Notes under the pieces: generated by a model
Told to the model about the DNA's origin: nothing
The model's database searches: none
The model's input: only the letters and a program-made list of their open reading frames with translations
NCBI RefSeq assembly: GCF_001544575.2
Contig: NZ_FCNY02000039.1
Coordinates: 1 to 38,464, forward strand
Direction of reading: 5' to 3'
DNA length: 38,464 bases
From: Caballeronia cordobensis
GTDB taxonomy: Bacteria; Pseudomonadota; Gammaproteobacteria; Burkholderiales; Burkholderiaceae
In this document: positions 1 to 6,611 of the stretch, piece by piece
Numbering within the stretch: position 1 is the stretch's first letter
Layout: each line of letters starts with the position of its first letter
Position numbers and translations under genes: made by a program

Positions 1-67
1 ACTTCGCGATTTGACCGATCCCGATGTTCCGGTATTCAGGCCTTGGTTTTTTTACGGCTTCAGCCAT
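1..67 (-). CDS. sdhC: Succinate dehydrogenase cytochrome b556 subunit, N-terminal fragment (runs off left edge)
   Basis: Reading leftward from the ATG whose first base is 67, the frame is open to the window edge and gives 22 residues starting MAEAVKKPRPEYRNIGIG. The K-P-R-P-E-Y-R-N-I stretch is what I recall of the N-terminus of beta-proteobacterial SdhC, a membrane anchor of respiratory complex II that binds haem b and quinone. A strong ribosome site (GGAAGGGG) lies about 6 bases before the ATG. The rest of the gene, and probably sdhDAB, would lie outside the window. The gene is divergent from the LysR gene at 284. The call rests on a short N-terminus only, so it is likely but not certain. 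Confidence 0.7.
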   Translation of the reverse strand, partial: MAEAVKKPRPEYRNIGIGQIAK

Positions 68-283
68 GCTAGACCCCTTCCAATCTGATTGACGATTCGC
101 GCCGCTCAAGGCACGGTGCGGGCGCGCGACTCGTCCAGCCTTGTTTCGCTCGAAAGCGACCGGCGATGTAATTGGGGAAAAGTTTCTAGCCCGCGCACTG
201 CGCGATAGCGGTATTTTGTCGCGCGATTGATATACTGTCCAATATCTATCTCGTCTTTCTGAAATACGTCAAACAGATATCGC

Positions 284-1180
284 ATGGAACTGCGTCATAT
301 CCGCTATTTTCTGGCCGTCGCCGAAGAGCGCAACGTGACGCGCGCGGCCGAGCGCCTCGGCATCGGCCAGCCTCCGCTCAGCCAGCAGATTCACGCGCTG
401 GAAGACGAACTCGGCGTGCGGCTCTTTCGCCGCACGGGGCACGGCGTCGTGCTCACGGAAGCCGGCGAGGCCTTCGCCGCCGATGCCAAGCGGCTCATGA
501 ACGACGCGCGCCTCGCCGTGGAAAAGGCGCAGAGCGCGGGGCGCGGCGAGATCGGGCAGCTCAATATCGGCTTTACGGGGTCGGCGGCGTTCAATCCGGT
601 CGTCTCGAAGCTCATCCGCTCGTACCGGCAGGCGTATCCGAACGTCACGCTGACGCTCACCGAAGGCAACACGGCGCAACTGCTCGCGCATCTCGACGCG
701 GGCCGTGTGGATGTGGCGTTCGTGCGGCTCGGCAGCCAGTCGCCTGCCGGCGTGCAGATCAATCACATCGCGATCGAGCCGATGAAAATCGTCCTGCCCG
801 CCACGCACAAGCTCGCGAAAAAGCGCAAGGTGCCGCTTGCCGCGCTCGCGGACGATCCGTTCGTGATGCTGCCACGCGAGGCGAGCCCGACCTTGCACGA
901 CGTGATCATCGGCGCGTGCCGCGAGGCGGGATTCGATCCGGTCGCCGGGCAGCAGGCGCCGCAGCTTTCGTCAGTCGTGAATCTGGTCGCGGCGGAGTTC
1001 GGCGTGTCGCTCGTGCCGGCGTCCGTATGTCAGATCCGGGTCGATGGCGTCGCGTACACCGATGCCCTCGGCAGCGCGATCACGATTCGTCTCGCGCTGG
1101 CGTCGCGCATCGATGCGACGCCCGCCAAGACCGCCAACTTTCTCGATATCGCACGGCGGGTCGCTACGTCATCGACGTAA
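284..1180 (+). CDS. LysR-family transcriptional regulator
   Basis: A 298-residue protein, the usual length of a LysR-type regulator. Residues 1-60 hold the winged helix-turn-helix (MELRHIRYFLAVAEERNVTRAAERL, then the SQQIHALEDELGVRLFRR recognition/wing region). Residues from about 90 to the end form the periplasmic-binding-like effector domain that starts GQLNIGFTGSAAFNPVV. The domain resembles regulators of the BenM/CatM type, but the effector cannot be named. It is divergent from sdhC with 216 bp between them, and a TATACT at 231-236 is a possible -10 hexamer. The ribosome site is weak. It may control itself, sdhC's neighbourhood or the carbonic anhydrase 111 bp downstream; the sequence does not decide. 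Confidence 0.9.
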   Translation: MELRHIRYFLAVAEERNVTRAAERLGIGQPPLSQQIHALEDELGVRLFRRTGHGVVLTEAGEAFAADAKRLMNDARLAVEKAQSAGRGEIGQLNIGFTGSAAFNPVVSKLIRSYRQAYPNVTLTLTEGNTAQLLAHLDAGRVDVAFVRLGSQSPAGVQINHIAIEPMKIVLPATHKLAKKRKVPLAALADDPFVMLPREASPTLHDVIIGACREAGFDPVAGQQAPQLSSVVNLVAAEFGVSLVPASVCQIRVDGVAYTDALGSAITIRLALASRIDATPAKTANFLDIARRVATSST

Positions 1181-1291
1181 GGTTGTCATCAGAACAAGCG
1201 CGCATTGATTTCGGCGCATTTCCGGCCAACACTTCAGCCTGCAAGAAGAGCGTCAGGAAGGCCCAATCCTTTGTCATCAGGGAGCCAGGTC

Positions 1292-2035
1292 ATGCGCGAA
1301 GAAGTGAAGCATCCGCTGCAATGCACTGCGTGCCGCCGGGGTTTTCTCAAGTCGGCATCGGCGGCGATCGCCGGACTCGCCGTTCCATCTCTCCTCACCC
1401 TGCCCGCTCACGCCGATGCGCTCACCAAGGCGCAGCGCGACGGCATGTCGCCGGAGCAGATCATCGAGGCGATGAAGCGCGGCAACGAGCGCTTTCAGAA
1501 AGGCGAACGCAAGCCGCGCAATTATCTGCGCGAGCAGAAGGCGAGCGCGAAAGGCCAGTATCCGGCGGCCGTGCTGCTGAGCTGCATCGATTCGCGCGCG
1601 CCCGCGGAAGTCATCATGGATCTCGGCATCGGCGATATCTTCAATTGCCGCATCGCGGGCAATATCGAAAACGCCGATATCCTCGGCAGCATGGAATTCG
1701 CCTGCAAGCTGATGGGCGCGAAAGTCGTGCTCGTGATGGGACACACCTCGTGCGGCGCGATCAAAGGCGCGATTGCGAACGTCGAGCTGGGCAATCTCAC
1801 GGGACTGCTCGCGCGCGTCAAACCCGCCGTGGATGCCACGCAATACGACGGCGAACGCACGGCGACCAACTACGCATTCGTCGACAAAGTCGCGCGCAAG
1901 AACGTCGAGCTGACGCTTGCGAATATCCGCCGCGACAGCGCCGTGCTGAACGACATGGAAGGCCAGCACGCAATCAGGATCGCCGGCGCGATGTACAACA
2001 TCGGCACGGGCGCGGTCGAGTTCTTCAATACTTAA
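1292..2035 (+). CDS. Tat-exported beta-class carbonic anhydrase
   Basis: A 247-residue zinc enzyme for reversible CO2 hydration. The ATG at 1292 is preferred to an upstream in-frame start at 1205 because GGAG lies 7 bases before it and because it puts a twin-arginine signal at the N-terminus (C-R-R-G-F-L-K-S at residues 14-21, a hydrophobic stretch, cleavage after AHA at 41). Beta-class zinc ligands are visible as C98, H151 and C154, with the D100-R102 dyad in the SCIDSRAP motif. Export by Tat predicts a folded periplasmic enzyme, unlike the usual cytosolic Can. The stop overlaps that of the convergent symporter gene by 4 bp. Two cysteines (C11, C14) sit just before the twin arginines, which is unusual for a signal peptide. 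Confidence 0.9.
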   Translation: MREEVKHPLQCTACRRGFLKSASAAIAGLAVPSLLTLPAHADALTKAQRDGMSPEQIIEAMKRGNERFQKGERKPRNYLREQKASAKGQYPAAVLLSCIDSRAPAEVIMDLGIGDIFNCRIAGNIENADILGSMEFACKLMGAKVVLVMGHTSCGAIKGAIANVELGNLTGLLARVKPAVDATQYDGERTATNYAFVDKVARKNVELTLANIRRDSAVLNDMEGQHAIRIAGAMYNIGTGAVEFFNT

Positions 2036-3615
2036 CTTTCGACCGGCTCGCGAACGTCTTCCCGCTTCGCGACGGCGTCGCGCGGCCGCGACCAGTACGC
2101 GGTGCGCACGCCGATCTCGTCCGACACGAACGGGCCGCCGCGCGTCGCGCGGTAATGGGCGAGCGCCTTGTACACGAGCCGCTGCCCGATCAGCAGAATC
2201 GGCACGTTGAGCAGCACCATCACGATGTTCATCAGGTCGGACAGCGCCCAGAGGTTCGGCAATTCGAGCCCGGCGAGCACGGTGAGCACGCCGAACGGCA
2301 CGAACACGAGCGAGCCCACCACACGAATGCCCGTGATGAAACCCCGGCTGCGCGAAATGAAGTTCGCCGAGATTTCCGCGAATGAAATCATGCCGAGCAG
2401 CGTGGTGAACGCGAAGAGCCCATAGCACACGCACATCACGATTTGCACGGCATGCGCGATGGAAACCGGCACGAGCGCTTCCACCGACGCGAGATAGACC
2501 GTGATCTTCGATGCCCTGACCGATTCCCACGCCTGCCCGTCCACGCTGCCGGTCCACACGTGCGCCATCACGACGATGAAGCCGGTCATCGTGCAGATGA
2601 CCATCGTGTCGAAGAACACGCCGAGGCTTTGCACGAAGCCTTGTTCGCACGGGTGATCGTTGTCGGCGATCGCGGCCGCCATCGTGATCGTGCCCTGCCC
2701 CGCTTCGTTCGACATCAGCCCGCGCTTCACGCCCTGCGCGAGCGCGGTGCCGATCGCGCCGCCGAATAGCGCGTGCGGCGCGAACGCACCGACGATCACC
2801 TCGTGAAAGAAATAAGGAATCAGCGGCAGATTGATCAGGATGATGATGAGCGACATCAGGCAGAAGAGCGCCGCCTTGATCGGCACGAGCACGTCGGTGT
2901 AGGCGGTCACGCGCCGGATGCCGCCCATGATGATGAACGCGCACGCCGCGACGAGCGCGACGGCGATCACGTAATACACCGTTGACTGACGCGCGAGATG
3001 CGTGCCGGACAGCGTATCGGCAATCGTGCCGATCGCGGTGAACACGTTGAACGTTTGCGGCGGCACGTTGAAAAGCGCGTAGACGATGAACACGATCGAC
3101 AAGACCGTGCCGACGATGCGCCTGTCGCCGAGAATGCGCCGCCCGTAGAACGGCAGGCCGCCGACGAATTCGTCGTGCTTTCTTTCCTTGAAAAGCTGCG
3201 CGAGCGTCGATTCCATGAACGCGGTGGCCATGCCGAAGAACGCGGCGACCCACATCCAGAACAGCGCGCCGGGTCCGCCCACCGAAATCGCGCCCGTGAT
3301 GCCGACGATATTGCCCGGCCCGGCGCGCATCGCGAGTCCGAGCATGAACGAGGCGAGCGCGCTCACGCCCGTTTTCGACGACTGCCGCCGCAACATGATG
3401 CGCACGATCTTGCGGACGTTCATCGTCTGGATGAAACGCGTGCGGATCGTGAAATGGATGCCGACGCCGACAAGCAGCAGGATCGCGAACGAGAACTGCC
3501 CGAGCACGGGAATGCGCGACCAGACCGTGAGATGGGTGGGGAAATCCCACAAGAAATCCGAGATGGGCGCAATGAAGGCAAACAATGCATTCACGGACTG
3601 GAAGAGACTTTCCAC
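2032..3615 (-). CDS. Alanine/glycine:cation symporter family protein (AGCS)
   Basis: A multi-pass inner-membrane secondary transporter of the AGCS family, which takes up alanine or glycine with Na+ or H+. The signature is visible near residues 90-125 (AMRAGPGNIVGITGAISVGG, then PGALFWMW), followed by many hydrophobic helices. I place the start at the GTG at 3615, giving 527 residues: AAAGGA lies about 10 bases upstream and the protein then begins VESLFQSVNALFAFI. A longer reading to 3810 adds about 65 Arg-rich residues unlike the family. The substrate cannot be fixed from sequence alone. The gene is preceded by a leader with two strong hairpins and a perfect TATAAT. Its stop overlaps that of the carbonic anhydrase gene. 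Confidence 0.9.
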   Translation of the reverse strand: MESLFQSVNALFAFIAPISDFLWDFPTHLTVWSRIPVLGQFSFAILLLVGVGIHFTIRTRFIQTMNVRKIVRIMLRRQSSKTGVSALASFMLGLAMRAGPGNIVGITGAISVGGPGALFWMWVAAFFGMATAFMESTLAQLFKERKHDEFVGGLPFYGRRILGDRRIVGTVLSIVFIVYALFNVPPQTFNVFTAIGTIADTLSGTHLARQSTVYYVIAVALVAACAFIIMGGIRRVTAYTDVLVPIKAALFCLMSLIIILINLPLIPYFFHEVIVGAFAPHALFGGAIGTALAQGVKRGLMSNEAGQGTITMAAAIADNDHPCEQGFVQSLGVFFDTMVICTMTGFIVVMAHVWTGSVDGQAWESVRASKITVYLASVEALVPVSIAHAVQIVMCVCYGLFAFTTLLGMISFAEISANFISRSRGFITGIRVVGSLVFVPFGVLTVLAGLELPNLWALSDLMNIVMVLLNVPILLIGQRLVYKALAHYRATRGGPFVSDEIGVRTAYWSRPRDAVAKREDVREPVES

Positions 3616-3679
3616 GCTTAGGCGTTCCTTTCGTGCTTCGACCTGATCTGGACAGGCGTTCGGAATGTTGATGAACCAG

Positions 3680-3717
3680 CGAGCTTCGCGGCTCGCGGAC
3701 GTGCCCGCGCGGGCACG
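3680..3717 (-). promoter_or_regulatory. Two hairpins in the symporter leader
   Basis: A perfect 18-bp palindrome (CGTGCCCGC and its complement, 3700-3717) and a neighbouring GCGAG/CTCGC stem (3680-3684 with 3692-3696) lie between the candidate -10 and the start codon. No run of T follows, so they are not a standard terminator. They could be a regulatory leader or a protein-binding site. Confidence 0.35.
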
Positions 3718-3736
3718 CAATCTGGCGAAGGGAGCG

Positions 3737-3742
3737 ATTATA
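3737..3742 (-). promoter_or_regulatory. Candidate -10 box for the symporter gene
   Basis: Read on the minus strand the hexamer is TATAAT, an exact sigma-70 -10 box and rare in DNA this GC-rich. No good -35 is seen at 17 bases, so an activator may be needed. It would give a leader of roughly 115 bases before the GTG at 3615. Confidence 0.4.
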
Positions 3743-3931
3743 CGGTTCTGCGGCATGCGGCCGGGGCGCTGCTCGCCTTGTCTTCGCGCAGATGCTCTCC
3801 CTGAAGACAATGATCGAATGGCGAAGCCGATCTGTGCGTCGGTAAAAAACTGACCGTTAGTTGCGATACGTCATCACGCTCAACTAACTCTGCACCCGCA
3901 CAATCGCGGCACAACGCGTCAGGAGAATGTG

Positions 3932-4444
3932 ATGACCGAACGGATCGCCAAGCTGCTCGCCGTCGCCTCGATGGCCCTGCTCGCCTCGCTCGTCAGCTTC
4001 GGCAATCTGACGGATTACGGCAGCAATCTGCATTTCGTCGAGCACGTCATGCGCATGGACACGACGTTCCCCGCCAACGCCAATCTCTATCGTGCGATTA
4101 CCTCGCCCGTGCTTCAGCACGCCGGCTATGACGCGATCATTTTTCTGGAGACGGCGACCGCCGTGCTGTGCTGGATCGGCGTCGTCGCGATGTGGCGCGC
4201 GTTGCGGCAGGAGCGCATCGCGTTCGAGCGGGCCAAGCGCTGGGCGGTCGCGGGGCTCGCGCTCGGCTATCTGACGTGGCAGGTCTGTTTCATGTCCATC
4301 GGCGGCGAATGGTTCGACATGTGGATGTCGCAGCAATGGAACGGCGAAGAAAGCGCGTTTCGCTTTTTCATCACCTTTCTCGTGATCCTGATCTTCGTGA
4401 CGCGCCGCGAACCGGGGTTGCGCGAGCGCGTCCTCGCCGGCTGA
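3932..4444 (+). CDS. DUF2165 family small membrane protein
   Basis: A 170-residue protein with about four membrane segments (near 8-25, 68-86, 106-123 and 145-160). The pattern of a G-N-L-T-D-Y-x-S-N motif after the first helix, an FLETATAVLCW second helix, and a G-G-E-W-F-x-M-W-x-S-Q-x-W-N-G motif before the last helix is what I recognise as the DUF2165 family of unknown function. I chose the ATG at 3932 because AGGAG ends 6 bases before it; an overlapping GTG at 3929 is too close. The stop directly abuts the stop of the convergent dioxygenase gene. Function unknown. Confidence 0.85.
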   Translation: MTERIAKLLAVASMALLASLVSFGNLTDYGSNLHFVEHVMRMDTTFPANANLYRAITSPVLQHAGYDAIIFLETATAVLCWIGVVAMWRALRQERIAFERAKRWAVAGLALGYLTWQVCFMSIGGEWFDMWMSQQWNGEESAFRFFITFLVILIFVTRREPGLRERVLAG

Positions 4445-5392
4445 TCAGTTCAACGCCACCGCGGCCGCCGCGCCCACGGGCGTGCCCTGCACCGCCACGG
4501 ACTTCTGTCCGTCCGGCCCCACGGGCACATCGCCGACGAGCGTCGTGCGATACAACTGGCGATCGAAGTCGAGATCGAAGATATCCGTGGGCGCGAGATG
4601 CGCGGTCGTGCGGTTGTCCCAGAACGCGATGCTGCCCGCTTCCCATTTGAAGCGCACCGTGAATTCCGGCCGCGTGACATGCTCCCAGAGCAGTTCGAGC
4701 AAAACCTGACTCTCGCGCGGCGCCAGTCCCACGACATGCTTGAGAAAGCCCGGACTCACATAGAGCGCGCGCTCGCCGGTCTCCGGATGCACCCGCACGA
4801 GCGGATGCTCGCTCACGAGCGTGTGATCGTTGACGGCCTTCGTGAACGCATCGGTGCCGCTCGCGCCTTGCGGCGGCGCGAAGCGATGCACGCCGCGCAA
4901 GCCATCGACGAACGCACGCAGCGGCGCGGACAGCTTGTCATAGGCGATCACGAGATTGGTCCATTGCGTGTCGCCGCCATACGGCGGAATCGTCACGCCG
5001 CGCAGAATCGACGCGAACGGCGGGTTCACCGCCGCGGTCACGTCCGTATGCCATCCGGTCCACGGCCGCAACACCGACGGGCCGTCGAAGCGCGTGGCCT
5101 TGCGGAACTTCGAGATCGAATAGATTTCCGGATGGCCTTCGACATGACCGAACACCGGATGCCCGACCGTCAACTCGCCGAATTGCGCCGAGAACGCGAC
5201 ATGCTGTTCGTGATTCAGAAACTGCTCGCGAAAGAACACCACGCGCCACTGAAGCAATGCGGCGCGGATCGCCTCGACCTGAGCCGGCGACAAGGGGCGC
5301 GTGAGATCGACACCGCTGATTTCCGCGCCAATATGCGCCGATAGCGGATTCACCTTCAGATCGGCATGATTCTCGATGACGGCTGCACTCAT
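4445..5392 (-). CDS. TauD/TfdA-family 2-oxoglutarate-dependent dioxygenase
   Basis: A 315-residue Fe(II)/2-oxoglutarate oxygenase of the TauD type. These release sulfite or sulfate from organosulfur compounds such as taurine, other sulfonates or alkyl sulfate esters; some relatives act on other substrates. The iron-binding HxD is in WTGWHTD (H115, D117). The distal His is H265 in FWDNRTTAH, and R282 in LYRTTLVGD is the probable 2-oxoglutarate anchor. AAGGAA stands about 8 bases before the ATG. It lies 35 bp after a sulfonate-type binding protein gene, in the same direction, which supports an organosulfur substrate. Substrate not provable here: taurine, alkylsulfonate and sulfate ester are all possible. 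Confidence 0.88.
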   Translation of the reverse strand: MSAAVIENHADLKVNPLSAHIGAEISGVDLTRPLSPAQVEAIRAALLQWRVVFFREQFLNHEQHVAFSAQFGELTVGHPVFGHVEGHPEIYSISKFRKATRFDGPSVLRPWTGWHTDVTAAVNPPFASILRGVTIPPYGGDTQWTNLVIAYDKLSAPLRAFVDGLRGVHRFAPPQGASGTDAFTKAVNDHTLVSEHPLVRVHPETGERALYVSPGFLKHVVGLAPRESQVLLELLWEHVTRPEFTVRFKWEAGSIAFWDNRTTAHLAPTDIFDLDFDRQLYRTTLVGDVPVGPDGQKSVAVQGTPVGAAAAVALN

Positions 5393-5427
5393 GATTCGGT
5401 TTCCTTATCAATTGGAAGTGACCGCGC

Positions 5428-6444
5428 TCAACTGCCCTGCGCGTTCTTGTCGTCGGCGAAGAAGTAGTCGCGCCAGGACTTCGGCTCGTGCCGGATCACA
5501 CCGACCTTATGCAGGAACGCGCCGAGTTGCAGCGTGTTCTGCGGTGTCGTCGCGAAGCTCGTGTCCTTGTCGTTCAGAATGCGCTCGACGAACGCGGGCG
5601 AGAGCTTCGAGCCGTCCTGCCGAATGTAGATGGCGGCGGCCTGCGCCTTGTCCTTCTCGACGAGCCTGGCCGCGTCATCGAGCGCCGTGCGCACGGCCGC
5701 ATAGGTCTTCGGATTGTCCTTGCGCCATTTCTCCGAAGTCACGACGACGCTGCCCGTCGAAGGCCCGCCGAGAATCTCGGTGGAACTCGTCACCTTGTGG
5801 ATCTTCGGGTCTTCCAGCTCTTGATACTGATAAGGCGCATTCGAGAAATGCAGGTTGATGACCGAGTTGCCGGACAACATCGCGGTGGTCGCGTCGGCGT
5901 GCGGCATGTTGACCTCGAAGCGGTCCAGACGCGCGTAGTTCGCATCGCCGTAGGCTTGCGCGGACGCCATCTGCAACAGACGCCCTTGCTGCGACACCGC
6001 GACCGACACCACCGCGATGCGATCCTTCTCGCCGATATCCTTGATGCTGCGAATGCGCGGATCGTTCGTCACGAGATACACCGGCACCGCGCTTTGCGCT
6101 GCAATCGCGCGAAAGTCCTGACGCCCGCGCGTGCGGTCCCAGATCGTCATCAAAGGCCCGATGCCGATGGTCGCGATATCCCCCGCGCCCGAGAGCAACG
6201 CCTCGTTGACCGCCGCGCCGCCCGAAAGCGTGTTCCATTGCACGTCGATATCGAGGCCCGCGCGCGCACCCGCCTTCTCGATCAGCTTCTGGTCTTTCGC
6301 CACCTTGAGCAGCAGCGAGCCGATGCCGTATTGATCGACGATCTTCACCTGTCCTTCGGCGTGCGCGCGCTGCAACGGCCAGACGAAAGCCGCGATCAAC
6401 GTGAGCGAGGCGAACAGGCGCTGCAAGGGAAAAGTCGGTGTCAT
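5428..6444 (-). CDS. ABC transporter periplasmic substrate-binding protein, sulfonate/sulfate-ester type (SsuA/TauA-like)
   Basis: Begins with a typical signal peptide (two-step hydrophobic stretch and AHA cleavage site near residue 29 from the ATG at 6444), then an NMT1/SsuA-like fold starting VKIVDQYGIGSLLLKVAKDQ and the landmark GGAAVNEALLSGAGDIATIG. It would bind an organic sulfur compound or similar small molecule in the periplasm and hand it to an ABC permease. A TTG 30 bases upstream is an alternative start, but the ATG keeps a normal signal peptide; neither has a strong ribosome site. No permease or ATPase gene is adjacent, so partner proteins must lie elsewhere. It shares strand with the TauD-like gene 35 bp downstream. 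Confidence 0.88.
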   Translation of the reverse strand: MTPTFPLQRLFASLTLIAAFVWPLQRAHAEGQVKIVDQYGIGSLLLKVAKDQKLIEKAGARAGLDIDVQWNTLSGGAAVNEALLSGAGDIATIGIGPLMTIWDRTRGRQDFRAIAAQSAVPVYLVTNDPRIRSIKDIGEKDRIAVVSVAVSQQGRLLQMASAQAYGDANYARLDRFEVNMPHADATTAMLSGNSVINLHFSNAPYQYQELEDPKIHKVTSSTEILGGPSTGSVVVTSEKWRKDNPKTYAAVRTALDDAARLVEKDKAQAAAIYIRQDGSKLSPAFVERILNDKDTSFATTPQNTLQLGAFLHKVGVIRHEPKSWRDYFFADDKNAQGS

Positions 6445-6499
6445 GCGGGAATATCGTGGGGAAGCGGCAGGCAATCAATGTACTAGCCGCTTCCTCACA

Positions 6500-6539
6500 C
6501 GCGAACGAAGAAAATCCGCTACGGATAGCTTCGTTCGCG
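6500..6539 (-). repeat. Nested inverted repeat between the receptor and binding-protein genes
   Basis: Perfect 11-bp outer arms CGCGAACGAAG (6500-6510) and CTTCGTTCGCG (6529-6539) enclose a second perfect stem ATCCG/CGGAT (6514-6518, 6522-6526) with a three-base loop. Together they make a 16-bp hairpin with a small internal loop. No T run follows on either strand, so it is not a classic terminator. In the likely mRNA it would sit between the receptor and binding-protein reading frames, where such hairpins often protect upstream message or lower downstream expression. Confidence 0.6.
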
Positions 6540-6611
6540 ATAAGCGCCGGGGAGACGCTCACGATTTTTTCGATGCGACGCGCCGTGCAGGCGCGCCGCG
6601 CTGGCGTGTGC

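Larger units (their letters stand above)
3616..3931. other. 316-bp divergent intergenic region: symporter leader and DUF2165 promoter area
   Basis: No convincing gene. On the minus strand a perfect TATAAT (3737-3742) lies about 120 bases before the symporter start. The transcribed leader would contain an 18-bp perfect palindrome (3700-3717) and a GCGAG/CTCGC hairpin (3680-3696). I looked for a glycine riboswitch, since such elements often precede AGCS genes, and did not find its conserved core. A 62-codon plus-strand frame at 3665 looks like a shadow of the leader rather than a gene. Confidence 0.5.

Noticed and set aside
1277..3550. 757-codon minus-strand frame over the carbonic anhydrase and symporter genes
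   Set aside because: Arg/His-rich shadow in another frame; the symporter frame carries the family signature instead.
3616..3810. Upstream extension of the symporter to 3810
   Set aside because: Arg-rich and unlike the family; the GTG at 3615 has its own ribosome site and the extension covers the leader hairpins and -10.
3616..3931. Glycine riboswitch before the symporter
   Set aside because: The conserved aptamer core was not found on either strand, although hairpins are present.
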